In this document: positions 1 to 9,620 of the stretch, one piece after another
How the letters are laid out: each line of letters begins with the position of its first letter
How positions within the stretch are numbered: position 1 is the first letter of the stretch
Origin: an uncultured Pseudomonadales bacterium
GTDB taxonomy: Bacteria; Pseudomonadota; Gammaproteobacteria; Pseudomonadales; Porticoccaceae
Reading direction: 5' to 3'
Assembly: GCA_943846685.1 (NCBI GenBank)
Contig: OX044363.1
Span: forward strand, 2,139,386 to 2,203,385
Length of the DNA: 64,000 nucleotides
The notes under the pieces: model-generated
Database searches by the model: none
Told to the model about the DNA's origin: nothing
Seen by the model: the letters and a program-made list of their open reading frames with translations, nothing else
Made by a program: the position numbers and the translations under genes

Positions 1-858
1 TTTTTGCACAACAATCAACTGACCGAGCTTTTGGCTAAAGCGCTGAAAGCTATCAAGCAGCGAGCGCGTCTGCTCTGTGTCAGTAGCAGCATCAACTATC
101 TCTGGGGTTTGCGATGCTGGGGCGGGCTCAATAATCGACAGCTGCTTAATGGCCTTGGAGATCGCCTCTAACTCAAGATAGATACCCTCGCGATCAACCT
201 TGCCGGCCATTCGCAGTGCCGCGATATCCTCGGCTAACGCTCGGCGCACCGGCAGCAACTCGGGGTCGTTGAGTTGGACAAAAATAGTATCGACATTCTC
301 CAGTATGGCCAGGGGATTCTCGGTGCTGCGCTCAACCTGTAAACGCTGATTGGCCAGGCGAATCAAGTAGGCTGCCTCGGAGAGCAACCAGTCGCCGCGG
401 CTGGCGGTGCCGAGCTGCAAAATTCGTTCGGCCTGAGAGTTTAATCTCAGGTTCATCGAGTAGATCTGGTCTTTAAGTTGGGATTCAAGCTGGCCAATGA
501 ACTGCGACTGCTGCTGAATTGTCTGGCGATTTAGCTGTTGCTGTTCGACTAGCTTACTCTCCGTCGCGGCTAAATCTTGCTGCAGACTCTCTGAGATTCC
601 GGCTCTGCTCTCCAGCTGAGTCTGCCATTCAGTCCAACCTATCCAACCGGCAACACCCAGTGCACCGATTAACAGAACAACCAGTAGGGTTTTAATCCAA
701 GGAAAGGCTTTTTTAGAATCGGTCCCAGAGCTTTTCTTCGGTTTTTTCGGCGATGCTGAAGGCTTTTCAGGCACTGCTTTAGCGGTTTTTGTTGCAACAG
801 GCTCGGAAGTCGATTTTTCGCTTGCCTGAGGCGGTGTTGTTTTTTTATCCGTCACCAT
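1..858 (-). CDS. hemX: HemX-family protein (uroporphyrinogen-III C-methyltransferase-like), C-terminus outside window
   Basis: The reading frame runs from an ATG at 858 off the left edge, giving 286 residues with no stop. A Lys/Pro/Ser/Thr-rich cytoplasmic tail (about 1-52) is followed by one membrane segment (about 53-75, PWIKTLLVVLLIGALGV) and a long Gln/Glu-rich coiled-coil region. This is the layout of HemX, an inner-membrane protein coded after hemD; despite its name, a methyltransferase activity for this family is doubtful. AGAGGA lies just upstream of the ATG. It is third in a hemC-hemD-hemX order on the same strand, with a 97-bp gap after hemD. The assignment rests on architecture and position. 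Confidence 0.8.
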   Translation of the reverse strand, partial: MVTDKKTTPPQASEKSTSEPVATKTAKAVPEKPSASPKKPKKSSGTDSKKAFPWIKTLLVVLLIGALGVAGWIGWTEWQTQLESRAGISESLQQDLAATESKLVEQQQLNRQTIQQQSQFIGQLESQLKDQIYSMNLRLNSQAERILQLGTASRGDWLLSEAAYLIRLANQRLQVERSTENPLAILENVDTIFVQLNDPELLPVRRALAEDIAALRMAGKVDREGIYLELEAISKAIKQLSIIEPAPASQTPEIVDAATDTEQTRSLLDSFQRFSQKLGQLIVVQK

Positions 859-955
859 TTTTCCTCTTGGATCCTGGGGCCCTTTATCTTTAGGGTTGGT
901 TAATTAAAGAGTAGCCCGTGATGGGGTTTCTATGCAACAGGCTAACTCTTAATAG

Positions 956-1741
956 CTAATTAATCGCCTTATAGACAGCCGCAAGCATAGACTTCGGCAG
1001 AGCATTTTCAGCACTGAAAACTTGCCGGTAACCCAAGTCTCTGGCGATTGCGGCAACCCGCTCACTGGGAACAACCACGGCAGTGTCGGCAGTCACTCTC
1101 GCCTCACCCCCCTCATCTCTCTCACCCATGGCCTCTATCAGTTCGCCACTGTGGGCAATCAGGCAGTCAGTTTGCTGCTGCCGTGCCAGCGCTAGCTGCT
1201 CAGTATCAATAACTCGTCTGTAGAGCTCGCAGTATTCAACCCGCGCGCCGCGCTCAATCAATGTCTCGCCGAGAATTTCTCGACCGCCAACGCCACGGAA
1301 AATAATAATCCGCTGATTTTCCAATTCCTGTAGCTGCTCTAACTTTAATAGCTCTTCGCTATTTTGACGGCCGCTGGGATGAAGGGCATCAATACCCCCC
1401 TGCTTTAATAGCTCGGCGGTGCGCTCACCCACCGCAAAATAATCAATACCCACCGGCAACATCGGCCAGTATTTATCGATCCATTCAAGAGATAATTCTG
1501 CGGCATTGCCACTGACCACTATGGCTTTATGAAAATTATCTAGCTCGAGAATCTGGTCTTTTATCTTCTGGCTTTCTTGCTCCTGGCTTTCGACAACAGC
1601 TCGAACAGTCATCACCGGCCGGTGAGTAACTTCGGCACCGTTGTCTTCCAGCATGGCTATTAGCTGATCGTCCTGGCGCTGCGGTCTAATCAACAGTATG
1701 CGTTTGGCCGCCAAGCTGGTTTTATCAGCGTGATCAGTCAT
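956..1741 (-). CDS. hemD: Uroporphyrinogen-III synthase
   Basis: HemD closes hydroxymethylbilane to uroporphyrinogen III with inversion of ring D, the branch point of haem, sirohaem and corrinoid synthesis. The 261-residue length is normal for the family. The two-lobed pattern is visible: RILLIRPQRQDD at the N-terminus, the KAIVVSGNAAE and DYFAVGERTAE segments, and IIIFRGVGGREILGETL in the second lobe. Sequence conservation in HemD is low, so the position directly after hemC carries much of the weight. Its ATG overlaps the hemC stop by one base (TGATG), which indicates translational coupling. Confidence 0.9.
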   Translation of the reverse strand: MTDHADKTSLAAKRILLIRPQRQDDQLIAMLEDNGAEVTHRPVMTVRAVVESQEQESQKIKDQILELDNFHKAIVVSGNAAELSLEWIDKYWPMLPVGIDYFAVGERTAELLKQGGIDALHPSGRQNSEELLKLEQLQELENQRIIIFRGVGGREILGETLIERGARVEYCELYRRVIDTEQLALARQQQTDCLIAHSGELIEAMGERDEGGEARVTADTAVVVPSERVAAIARDLGYRQVFSAENALPKSMLAAVYKAIN

Positions 1742-2685
1742 CAGTCGCTTCCGTAAACCTCAGCTAAAATATCTCCCGCACCGGCAGCCAGAAGCCGCTC
1801 GGCAAGTTCAATACCCAGTGCTTCGGCGGACTCTCCGGGGCCGGAAATTTCACTCTCGAGAATCACCGAGCCATCGACACTGCCAACCAGTGCGCGAACG
1901 CTTAAATCTTGATTGTCCCCAAGCTCTGCATAGCAGGCGATGGGTACCTGACAGCCGCCCTGCAGATGGCGATTAAGGGCTCGCTCTGCGGTCACTCGGG
2001 TATGAGTATCCGGATGATTTAAGGGGGCCAAAAGATCGAGAGTAGCCTGATCATTGTTGCGACATTCGATACCCACGGCTCCCTGGCCTCCGGCCGGCAA
2101 GCACAGGTCTGCCGGTAGCCGCGATGCAATTCTTGACTCCATACCCAAACGAATCAGACCGGCGCTGGCGAGAATAATTGCCTGGTAATCACCGGCATCC
2201 AGTTTGGCCAGACGGGTATTCACATTGCCACGCAGGTCTTTAATTTTTAGGTTGGGGAAGTTTGCGCGTATCTGACACTGACGACGCAGGCTGGAGGTAC
2301 CCACCACTGCCCCATCAGGCAGCTGTTCCAGAGTTTTGTATTGATTGGAGACAAAGGCATCCAGAGGATCTTCACGTTGACAGATAACCGCCAGTCCCAG
2401 ACCGGGTGGAAATTCCATGGGCACATCTTTCATTGAATGCACGGCTATATCAGCACGATCGTCGAGCATTGCGACCTCGAGCTCTTTAACAAACAGCCCT
2501 TTGCCGCCGACCTTGGCCAGCGGCGTATCCAACAGCACATCGCCGCGGGTGGTCATGGCAACTAGCTGCACATCCAGATCGGGGTTGTGCTTGAGTAGCT
2601 CGGCTTTAACAAATTCGGCCTGCCAAAGTGCCAGTGGACTCTTTCGCGTAGCAATTCGGATAGTTTGAGATATAGATTGTGACAC
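1741..2685 (-). CDS. hemC: Hydroxymethylbilane synthase (porphobilinogen deaminase)
   Basis: HemC polymerises four porphobilinogens into hydroxymethylbilane in the cytosol. The 314-residue protein is full length. It shows the start [15 protein letters not shown], the segment [13 protein letters not shown], the substrate-binding Arg-rich stretch [10 protein letters not shown], and [10 protein letters not shown], in which Cys245 should carry the dipyrromethane cofactor. It heads a hemC-hemD-hemX operon. algR lies 91 bp upstream on the same strand, the hemC/algR neighbourhood known in Pseudomonas. Confidence 0.97.
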   Translation of the reverse strand: MSQSISQTIRIATRKSPLALWQAEFVKAELLKHNPDLDVQLVAMTTRGDVLLDTPLAKVGGKGLFVKELEVAMLDDRADIAVHSMKDVPMEFPPGLGLAVICQREDPLDAFVSNQYKTLEQLPDGAVVGTSSLRRQCQIRANFPNLKIKDLRGNVNTRLAKLDAGDYQAIILASAGLIRLGMESRIASRLPADLCLPAGGQGAVGIECRNNDQATLDLLAPLNHPDTHTRVTAERALNRHLQGGCQVPIACYAELGDNQDLSVRALVGSVDGSVILESEISGPGESAEALGIELAERLLAAGAGDILAEVYGSD

Positions 2686-2776
2686 TGGAATTCCATCGCT
2701 AATAATTTATAAGGGCGACATTATCGACGATTTTGACACAGTTGGGCAGCTTTAAAGGAAGCTATTTTAAAACCTA

Positions 2777-3502
2777 TTAGAGCTCCGGCAGCAGCTGGCG
2801 TAATTTGGGTTCCAGTCGTCGGCTGACCACCGGTTTAATACTGATATCGCGAATACTGACCTGAAGGTGTCCATCAATAAACGAGAGTCCCTCAATAGCC
2901 TCTCTGGCCACCAGTGCATTGCGGTGAACGCGTACAAACAGATCGGGGAATTCCTCTTCAATCTCTTTTAAGGTGTCCGACAAAACGGCTTCACTGTTAG
3001 CCAGATGAGCAGTGACATATTTTTGTTCGGCCTGTAATAGCAGGATTTTTTTAATCGGGATCAGGTCGATACCCTGATGAGTGCGGCTACACAGATGACG
3101 GCGCTGGCTCTGATTTTGGGACCGATTATTAATTTGCGCTCGGGTCTTGCGACTGGCGCGCTCAATAGCCAACCGCAGCTCGTCGAATTTAACCGGCTTT
3201 AACAGGTAGGCGCAGGCCTGAGCATCGAAGGCGCGCAGGGCAAAGTCGTCAAAGGCAGTGCAAAAAATAACCGCTGGTGGCAAGCTCATCTCGGCGATAA
3301 CTTTGGCCGCTTCAAGACCGTCCATTTCCGGCATACGGATATCCATAAGGACTATATCCGGACAGTATTTTACCGTTAATTGAACAGCTTCAAGCCCGTT
3401 AGCGGCCTGGCCAACAATGCGCACATCAGACATTTTTTCAAGATGCTGCTGCAGGCGAATCCTTGCCAGCGGCTCATCATCGGCGATCAGTACCTTGACC
3501 AT
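2777..3502 (-). CDS. algR: LytTR-family response regulator, AlgR-like
   Basis: The receiver domain (about 1-120) has the acidic pocket IADDEP, the phospho-acceptor Asp54 in VLMDIRMPEMDG, and the switch Lys in YLLKPVKFDEL. The C-terminal LytTR DNA-binding domain (about 140-241) includes LFVRVHRNALVARE. The length of 241 residues matches AlgR, which in Pseudomonas controls alginate and virulence genes with the sensor AlgZ/FimS. It lies 2 bp after algZ, so the pair is co-transcribed. Whether it acts on the polysaccharide cluster farther along this window is not shown by the sequence. Confidence 0.9.
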   Translation of the reverse strand: MVKVLIADDEPLARIRLQQHLEKMSDVRIVGQAANGLEAVQLTVKYCPDIVLMDIRMPEMDGLEAAKVIAEMSLPPAVIFCTAFDDFALRAFDAQACAYLLKPVKFDELRLAIERASRKTRAQINNRSQNQSQRRHLCSRTHQGIDLIPIKKILLLQAEQKYVTAHLANSEAVLSDTLKEIEEEFPDLFVRVHRNALVAREAIEGLSFIDGHLQVSIRDISIKPVVSRRLEPKLRQLLPEL

Positions 3503-3504
3503 AT

Positions 3505-4563
3505 TTAACCCTCCGTTGGTTTAAATCGCATCCTTGTATGGTAATGATTTTGCTTTACAGTTTCCTGCAACTCTGCCTGTTGGTTAAAAAAAACATCCAG
3601 ACGATGGCGTAAATTATTGATCGCCATATTGTGTCCTGCAGGCTTTTTAAATAGCTGCCCAGTCTGCGTTTCCAGACTATTAACTAGATCTATGCAGACC
3701 CATTCGCCATCCTGATAGATCCTCACTTTCAGGTAGCCGCCCTTCTGTGCAGGCTGAATGCCATGAAAGACGGCGTTTTCAATTAACGGCTGCAGCATCA
3801 GTGCCGGCACAGTAATATTTGCCAAGTCGACCTCGATCTCCCAGTCGTATTGTAGGCGCTCGGCCAGACGCAACTTTTCAATCTGCAGATATTTTTTGCA
3901 GCTGTCGACCTCTAACTGCAGGCTGACACCCTCGCTGCCGTTATTGAGGGCGTAGCGAAATAGATCACAGAGGTTTTCCAATGTCTGCTCGGCTTTATCC
4001 GGGTCAATGCGGATCAGGCTCGCCAAGCTGTTCATGCTGTTAAATAGAAAGTGCGGGCGGATTTTTGATTGCAGGGCTTCAATCCGCGCCTGCTGGCTAG
4101 CACCCTGTTGCTGGCGCAATTGATGCTGCAGATAAAACAGCCTAAGTATTGCCCCGGCAGGTATCGCGGCGATAAGCACTGTATCAACAATTAATAGGTA
4201 ATCTACTCGCCATACAGTGCTGAGCAGGTAGTTACGCCACAACTCTATAAGCGTCGCGCAAATCGCTGCGGCCAACAGTACCAGCGAATAATTAATCAGG
4301 GCGATTTGGCGTAGCGGCAGATGAATCAGAAAACGCCGCCCCTGGCATAAAAATACGGCACTGAGCAGTGCTATCCAGAATATTTCCAGAGATATTTTCG
4401 CCAAAAACAGAAAATCGAAGGCGGATATGCCCGTGCGCACAAGCGTCATTAACACCGCCAATAGACCGGCGATAACCAATAATCCCAACAATCCCTGCCC
4501 ACGACAGAGGTCTGGAATAAAATAATTGTCTAATTGAGCCTGTTTTTTCCCTGAATCACTCAT
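3505..4563 (-). CDS. algZ: Sensor histidine kinase of the LytS/AlgZ type
   Basis: This 352-residue membrane kinase has four or more hydrophobic segments between about 22 and 145, then a His_kinase domain. The phospho-acceptor is His171 in [14 protein letters not shown], followed by an ATP-binding region with [16 protein letters not shown]. This short-loop architecture is that of AlgZ/FimS, the partner of AlgR. The gene is divergent from argH; once the argH start is placed at 4659 the shared intergenic region is about 95 bp. Confidence 0.88.
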   Translation of the reverse strand: MSDSGKKQAQLDNYFIPDLCRGQGLLGLLVIAGLLAVLMTLVRTGISAFDFLFLAKISLEIFWIALLSAVFLCQGRRFLIHLPLRQIALINYSLVLLAAAICATLIELWRNYLLSTVWRVDYLLIVDTVLIAAIPAGAILRLFYLQHQLRQQQGASQQARIEALQSKIRPHFLFNSMNSLASLIRIDPDKAEQTLENLCDLFRYALNNGSEGVSLQLEVDSCKKYLQIEKLRLAERLQYDWEIEVDLANITVPALMLQPLIENAVFHGIQPAQKGGYLKVRIYQDGEWVCIDLVNSLETQTGQLFKKPAGHNMAINNLRHRLDVFFNQQAELQETVKQNHYHTRMRFKPTEG

Positions 4564-4658
4564 TCGAGTTTCTGCTCATCCCTGTGATTAGCTATAATCC
4601 TAGTCGCGAAATAACAACCGAGCAAATAAGTCGAATGAGTCAATCTGAGAAAAACACT

Positions 4659-6062
4659 ATGAATAAGCCGTCAGCCCCGAAAACCAATCAGGCTTGGGGA
4701 GGCCGATTTAACGAACCGGTCGATGACTTTGTCGCTCGCTTTACCGCATCGGTAAATTTTGATCAGCGCTTCTATCGTCAAGATATTCAGGGTTCAATCG
4801 CCCATGCAAAAATGCTCTGCGAGGCAGAAGTATTAACCGCCGATGAGCGCGACCAGATTATTAACGGCCTGCAGGAAATCGAAGCGCAGATTGAGTCCGG
4901 CGAGTTCGTCTGGTCTATTCCCCTTGAAGATGTGCATATGAATATTGAGGCTGCACTGACCGAAAAAATCGGTATCGTTGGCAAAAAATTACATACCGGA
5001 CGCTCACGCAACGATCAGGTAGCCACCGATATTAAGCTCTGGCTGCGCGACCAGATTGATCAGATTGGACCAATTTTGACTCGCCTGCAACGCGGCATGA
5101 TTGAGTTGGCGGCGAGTGAAGCCAACACCATTATGCCCGGTTTTACTCATCTGCAAACCGCACAGCCGGTCACCTTTGGCCACCATCTGCTGGCTTGGAA
5201 TGAGATGCTTGAGCGCGACTACAGCCGTCTACAAGACTGCCGCCAGCGACTTAACCAAAGTCCGTTGGGCGCTGCTGCTCTGGCTGGAACCACCTATCCG
5301 ATCAATAGACAGTACACCGCTGAAGCGCTATCTTTTGATAAGCCTACGGAGAACTCTCTGGATTCGGTAAGTGATAGAGACTTTGCCATCGAGTTCTGCG
5401 CCTTCTCAAGTATTTTGATGACTCACCTTTCGCGTATGTCGGAAGAGTTGGTGCTGTGGACCTCAGCGCAGTTTCAGTTTATTAACCTGCCAGATCGTTT
5501 CTGCACCGGCTCTTCAATTATGCCGCAGAAAAAGAATCCCGATGTGCCAGAACTGGTGCGTGGTAAAACCGGTCGCGTTAACGGTCATTTAATTGCCCTG
5601 CTGACTCTGATGAAAAGTCAGCCGCTGGCTTACAACAAAGACAATCAGGAAGATAAAGAGCCGCTATTTGATGCAGTAGATACAGTGAGCGACTGCCTGC
5701 GCGCCTTTGCCGATATGATTCCGGCCATTGAGTCACGCAAAGACGAGATGTATGAAGCGGCGCGCCGCGGTTTCTCAACAGCCACAGATTTGGCTGACTA
5801 TCTGGTGGGTAAAGGTATTGCCTTTAGGGACTCACATGAAATTGTCGGCAAGTCGGTTGCCTATGGTATTGCTGAAAACAAAGATCTTTCGGAGATGTCC
5901 CTTGAAGAGTTACAGCAGTTCTCCAGTGAAATTAGCGCAGATGTTTTTGATGTATTGACGCTGGAAGGTTCTGTGGCTGCCCGCGATCATCTGGGTGGAA
6001 CAGCTCCGGCACAGGTTAAAGCAGCAGCGCAGCGCGCTCTGGCTAAACTCGATATACGCTGA
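4659..6062 (+). CDS. argH: Argininosuccinate lyase
   Basis: ArgH cleaves argininosuccinate to arginine and fumarate, the last step of arginine synthesis. The family signature [16 protein letters not shown] contains the flexible catalytic loop serine, and the N-terminal [14 protein letters not shown] is typical. In-frame ATGs occur at 4584, 4635 and 4659. I chose 4659 because homologues start only a few residues before the WGGRF motif and because 4584 would leave just 20 bp to divergent algZ; 4635 remains possible. The product is about 467 residues, the normal length. It converges on cyaY. Confidence 0.96.
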   Translation: MNKPSAPKTNQAWGGRFNEPVDDFVARFTASVNFDQRFYRQDIQGSIAHAKMLCEAEVLTADERDQIINGLQEIEAQIESGEFVWSIPLEDVHMNIEAALTEKIGIVGKKLHTGRSRNDQVATDIKLWLRDQIDQIGPILTRLQRGMIELAASEANTIMPGFTHLQTAQPVTFGHHLLAWNEMLERDYSRLQDCRQRLNQSPLGAAALAGTTYPINRQYTAEALSFDKPTENSLDSVSDRDFAIEFCAFSSILMTHLSRMSEELVLWTSAQFQFINLPDRFCTGSSIMPQKKNPDVPELVRGKTGRVNGHLIALLTLMKSQPLAYNKDNQEDKEPLFDAVDTVSDCLRAFADMIPAIESRKDEMYEAARRGFSTATDLADYLVGKGIAFRDSHEIVGKSVAYGIAENKDLSEMSLEELQQFSSEISADVFDVLTLEGSVAARDHLGGTAPAQVKAAAQRALAKLDIR

Positions 6063-6092
6063 AGCTTTTACGGGCGGAAGTTTGTAAAGCGG

Positions 6093-6413
6093 CTAAAAAG
6101 AAAACTCAATCGTCTCGCCTGCCTGAGCCCGGCAGGCTTCGCTTAACATAGAGGTCAGCAGTTCACCGCTGACCGTGTTGTGCCACTGGTCACCGTCAAG
6201 TTTAAAGTGAAAGCCGCCGGATTTAGCCGCCAGCCATATTTCACTGACTGCGGACTGGCGCGAGAGAATAATCTGCGAGCCATTGGTTTCACAGGTGATG
6301 GTCAGCATACCGGCACTGTTTTCGTAATCGAGATCGGCGCCGCTATCATCAATGGTCTCTTCAATTGAGAACATCAGCTCGTCGACTATCTGGTTAAACT
6401 GCGCTTCATTCAT
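6093..6413 (-). CDS. cyaY: Frataxin-like iron-binding protein CyaY
   Basis: CyaY is a small acidic cytosolic protein that binds iron and modulates Fe-S cluster assembly on IscS/IscU. The 106-residue product is family length. It has the acidic first helix (FNQIVDELMFSIEETIDDSG) and the beta-sheet segments QIILSRQSAVSEIWLAAKSGG and FHFKLDGDQW. The gene is divergent from lptM and convergent with argH, as in many gammaproteobacteria, where cyaY lies beside the lptM-lysA-dapF group. Confidence 0.93.
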   Translation of the reverse strand: MNEAQFNQIVDELMFSIEETIDDSGADLDYENSAGMLTITCETNGSQIILSRQSAVSEIWLAAKSGGFHFKLDGDQWHNTVSGELLTSMLSEACRAQAGETIEFSF

Positions 6414-6484
6414 TGTTCTGTTGCCCTTAATTTTATTTTGTCGCTGTTCGCTGCTTGATTGCCACAGCTTGTCTGGTCATATTG

Positions 6485-6513
6485 TTGGTATTGATTGCCG
6501 CTGCGGCTATACT
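6485..6513 (+). promoter_or_regulatory. Probable sigma-70 promoter for lptM-lysA-dapF-DUF484
   Basis: A -35-like TTGGTA (6485-6490), a 17-bp spacer and a -10 TATACT (6508-6513) lie about 47 bp before the lptM start in the cyaY/lptM divergent region. Spacing and hexamers are good, but this is a sequence prediction only. Confidence 0.5.
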
Positions 6514-6559
6514 GGCCAACTTGTTATAGGCGGGTCTATTAAGGCAGGAATTATAAACT

Positions 6560-6760
6560 ATGTACCGACAATTACTTCCCCAATTACTGCGAAAAATTGC
6601 GCTAACTGCTACTGCAATAGGCGCTGCAGTTATATTAGTTATCGGCCTGTCTGGCTGTGGCAATAAAGGTGATCTGTATCTGCCGGAAGATACTGCAAAA
6701 ACTTTTAGCTCTGCAGCCGATTCTGCAACCAACACTCTAATTGACCAAAGCGAACTCTAA
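6560..6760 (+). CDS. lptM: LPS translocon maturation chaperone LptM (YifL-type lipoprotein)
   Basis: This 66-residue lipoprotein has a hydrophobic signal segment ending in the lipobox LSGC and followed directly by GNKGDLYLPE, the hallmark of the YifL/LptM family. LptM helps assemble LptD disulfides and the outer-membrane LptD-LptE complex. lysA starts 6 bp after its stop, the conserved lptM-lysA-dapF order. The C-terminal tail after the motif is short and variable, as usual. Confidence 0.9.
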   Translation: MYRQLLPQLLRKIALTATAIGAAVILVIGLSGCGNKGDLYLPEDTAKTFSSAADSATNTLIDQSEL

Positions 6761-6766
6761 GAAATT

Positions 6767-8026
6767 ATGCACAACGCCGTTACCACCCAAAATGGGAATC
6801 TTTTTATTGAGGGCACCGCTCTCGAAACCATCGCCACTCAATATGGCACGCCGAGCTATGTCTACAGTAAAGCGGCGATCAGCAATAATTTTCTCGCCTA
6901 TCAGGAGGCTCTTGCAGAAAAACAGCATCTGATTTGTTATGCGGTTAAAGCCAATTCAAATATTGCCGTGCTCCAGACACTGGCAGAGCTTGGCGCCGGT
7001 TTCGATATTGTCTCCAGCGGCGAACTTGAGAGAGTTTTACGCGCCGGTGGCGATCCCGCCAAGGTGGTATTTTCCGGTGTGGCAAAAACAGCTGATGAAA
7101 TGCGCCGTGCCCTTGAGGTCGGTATTCACTGTTTTAATGTCGAATCTGAAGCGGAGCTGGAGTTACTCAATAGCACAGCCGCCGCCTGCGACCTGACTGC
7201 GGATATCTCGCTACGGGTTAATCCGGATGTGGATGCACAGACTCATCCCTATATTTCGACCGGCTTAAAAGAGAACAAGTTTGGTATTGATATCAATCTG
7301 GCACCGCAGGTCTATCAGCGCGCCGCGCAGATGAGTCATATCAATGTTGTTGGTGTGGACTGCCATATTGGCTCGCAGCTTGTGGATACAGCCCCTTTTG
7401 TGGCGGCACTTGAGCGCTTGCTGGCGCTGGTTGACCAACTGGCAGAGCAAAATATCAAGCTGCAACATATAGATATTGGCGGCGGTCTGGGCGTTCGCTA
7501 TGAGAGCGAAGAGCCGCCGACAACCGGCGCCTATATGTCTGAGATTTTGCCACTGCTAAAAGGCCGCAGTGAAACACTGGTTCTCGAGCCGGGTAGATCG
7601 ATTACCGCCAATGCCGGCGTTTTGCTGACTCAGGTTCAATACCTAAAGAGCAATGGAGAGAAAAACTTTGCCATTGTCGATGGCGCCATGAACGATATGA
7701 TTCGCCCGGCGCTCTATCAGGCCTGGATGGATATTCAACCGGTCAGTGCCACAGACGCAGAGACTCACAGCTACGATGTGGTCGGCCCAGTCTGCGAAAC
7801 CGGTGACTTTCTGGCCAAGGATCGCCAACTGGCGATTAGCGCAGGGGATTATCTATGTCTGTTTTCTGCCGGCGCCTATGGTTTTGTAATGAGCTCAAAT
7901 TACAACAGCCGTCCGCGAGCTCCGGAATTGATGGTCGATGGTGATCAGGTGCATGTTATTCGCCAGCGCGAAAGCATCGAAGACCTGCTTAACGGCGAGC
8001 AGTTACTGCCCGCGACACAGGGATAA
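6767..8026 (+). CDS. lysA: Diaminopimelate decarboxylase
   Basis: LysA is a PLP enzyme that decarboxylates meso-diaminopimelate to L-lysine. The 419-residue product has the PLP lysine Lys61 in CYAVKANSN, the glycine-rich phosphate site HIDIGGGLGVRY, EPGRSITANAG, and the active-site GPVCETGDFLAKDR near the C-terminus. It belongs to the alanine-racemase-fold group IV decarboxylases. It lies between lptM and dapF, with which it forms an operon that shares its substrate with dapF. Confidence 0.97.
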   Translation: MHNAVTTQNGNLFIEGTALETIATQYGTPSYVYSKAAISNNFLAYQEALAEKQHLICYAVKANSNIAVLQTLAELGAGFDIVSSGELERVLRAGGDPAKVVFSGVAKTADEMRRALEVGIHCFNVESEAELELLNSTAAACDLTADISLRVNPDVDAQTHPYISTGLKENKFGIDINLAPQVYQRAAQMSHINVVGVDCHIGSQLVDTAPFVAALERLLALVDQLAEQNIKLQHIDIGGGLGVRYESEEPPTTGAYMSEILPLLKGRSETLVLEPGRSITANAGVLLTQVQYLKSNGEKNFAIVDGAMNDMIRPALYQAWMDIQPVSATDAETHSYDVVGPVCETGDFLAKDRQLAISAGDYLCLFSAGAYGFVMSSNYNSRPRAPELMVDGDQVHVIRQRESIEDLLNGEQLLPATQG

Positions 8027-8033
8027 ACCAACA

Positions 8034-8864
8034 ATGTTGATGAAATTTACCAAGATGCACGGCCTCGGCAATGACTTTGTGGTGATTGATGCGGTAACAC
8101 AAAATGTTCGTGTTACCGCGTCTATGGCGCGACGTCTCTCTGACCGTAAAACCGGTATTGGCTGTGATCAGGTATTGATTGTCGAACCCCCTTCAGAGCC
8201 GGATATTGATTTTAATTACCGTATCTTTAACTGTGATGGCGCTGAAGTTGAACAGTGTGGCAATGGCGCCCGCTGTCTGGCGCGCTTTGTTCAGGATCGT
8301 CGCCTGACCGGCAAAAATCCGATTCGGGTTAAAACCTCCAATCGGGTTATTGAACTGAAGATGGAAAATAAAACACAGGTTGCTGTGGATATGGGTGTTC
8401 CGGAACTCGAGCCGGCCAATATCCCCTTCGAAGCTGCTGATAAAGCAACGCTCTACGAGATTGATGTAGACGGCCAAACTCAACAGATCGCAGCGGTTTC
8501 CATGGGTAATCCCCACGCTGTGCTTAAAGTTGACGATGTCGCCAGTGCACCAGTTGCCGAATTGGGGGCTAAACTAGAATCACATCCGCGCTTTCCCAAC
8601 CGCGTCAATGTTGGCTTTATGCAGATACTCAGCCGCAATGAAATTAAATTGCGCGTTTTTGAGCGCGGTGTCGGCGAGACCGAAGCCTGTGGCAGCGGTG
8701 CCTGCGCAGCTGCAGTAGCGGCATTAGAACAGGGTTTGGTAGACTCTCCAGTTACTATGCAGCTAACCAGAGGCAACTTAAAAATAGACTGGCAAGGCGC
8801 GGGCCATGCGCTGATAATGACAGGGCCGGCAGCAACCGTTTTTCATGGACGCATAAGAATATGA
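8034..8864 (+). CDS. dapF: Diaminopimelate epimerase
   Basis: DapF converts LL- to meso-diaminopimelate, used both by LysA and for peptidoglycan. The two catalytic cysteines are visible: Cys75 in EVEQCGNGARC and a second in ETEACGSGACA. The start at 8034 is preceded by a GGG-containing Shine-Dalgarno about 11 bp away and gives 276 residues; a second ATG at 8040 would give 274, the E. coli length. An open frame continues upstream inside lysA but is not coding. The DUF484 gene starts at an ATGA overlap with the dapF stop. Confidence 0.96.
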   Translation: MLMKFTKMHGLGNDFVVIDAVTQNVRVTASMARRLSDRKTGIGCDQVLIVEPPSEPDIDFNYRIFNCDGAEVEQCGNGARCLARFVQDRRLTGKNPIRVKTSNRVIELKMENKTQVAVDMGVPELEPANIPFEAADKATLYEIDVDGQTQQIAAVSMGNPHAVLKVDDVASAPVAELGAKLESHPRFPNRVNVGFMQILSRNEIKLRVFERGVGETEACGSGACAAAVAALEQGLVDSPVTMQLTRGNLKIDWQGAGHALIMTGPAATVFHGRIRI

Positions 8865-9559
8865 GCAAAGATACCGAGACTGAAATCGAAACCAAAACCG
8901 ACCCAAAGGAAAAAATAGTTCGCGAATTTCTTCGCGACAATCCTACTTTTCTCGATAAGAACACCGATATCCTCGAGTGTCTGGTGCTGCCGCACAATAG
9001 TGGCAAAGCTGTATCGCTGGTTGAGCGTCAGGTTGGCGTGCTGCGCGACCGCAATAAAGAGATGCGCGCGCGACTGGACAATATGCTGCAAACCGCCCAT
9101 GACAATGATCTGTTATTTGAAAAAACCAAACGTCTGGTGCTCAATCTGCTTGAAGCTAAAAATCTATCAGCCCTGATTGAGACTGTATATGACAGTCTTG
9201 GCAAGGATTATGGAATTGAGTTCTCAAGCCTGACCCTGCTCGGTGATGAGAAAAAATTGCCGCGTACCATGGCTCGAGTTTCGACCATGGAAAAAGCCAA
9301 TGAGCGAATTGGCACTCTACTGGGCGCCAACCGCGCTGTATGCGGAATTTTGCGTGAAGATGAGATGACTTTTTTGTTTGGTGAAAGAGGCCGCAATGTG
9401 GGTTCTGTCGCCGCAGTGCCTCTGCGTTATGACAACCTTTACGGCATTCTCGCGGTGGGCAACAGCGACCCCAACTTCTACAAAAGCAGTATGGGGACTC
9501 TGTTTCTCAGCTATATCGCAGAAATTCTCAATCGGGTTATACCCAGCCACTTAAAATAA
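8861..9559 (+). CDS. DUF484 family protein (GAF-like)
   Basis: The 232-residue protein has an N-terminal helical segment with VREFLRDNPTFLDKN and a C-terminal GAF-like domain (about 90-225), including AAVPLRYDNLYGILAVG. This is the DUF484 family normally found between dapF and xerC in gammaproteobacteria; its function is unknown. It overlaps dapF by 4 bp (ATGA). Here the next gene is rnr on the opposite strand instead of xerC, so the conserved order is broken after this gene. Confidence 0.9.
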   Translation: MSKDTETEIETKTDPKEKIVREFLRDNPTFLDKNTDILECLVLPHNSGKAVSLVERQVGVLRDRNKEMRARLDNMLQTAHDNDLLFEKTKRLVLNLLEAKNLSALIETVYDSLGKDYGIEFSSLTLLGDEKKLPRTMARVSTMEKANERIGTLLGANRAVCGILREDEMTFLFGERGRNVGSVAAVPLRYDNLYGILAVGNSDPNFYKSSMGTLFLSYIAEILNRVIPSHLK

Positions 9560-9591
9560 ACTTCTTTTTAAGAAGAGCTTTTCATGTAAAG

Positions 9592-9620
9592 GCCGTTAAA
9601 GAGCTTTTTAACGGCTTGGC
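9592..9620 (+). terminator. Rho-independent terminator after DUF484, overlapping the rnr stop
   Basis: A perfect 9-bp stem, GCCGTTAAA (9592-9600) with TTTAACGGC (9607-9615) around a 6-nt loop, is followed by a T-rich stretch ending in TTTTT. The right arm includes the rnr stop codon (9608-9610). A second small hairpin (CTTCTT/AAGAAG, 9561-9575) lies just before it and could serve either strand. Confidence 0.65.

Noticed and set aside
6352..6666. 104-codon plus-strand open frame overlapping cyaY and lptM
   Set aside because: It covers two recognised genes in other frames, and its cysteine-rich content has no family match.
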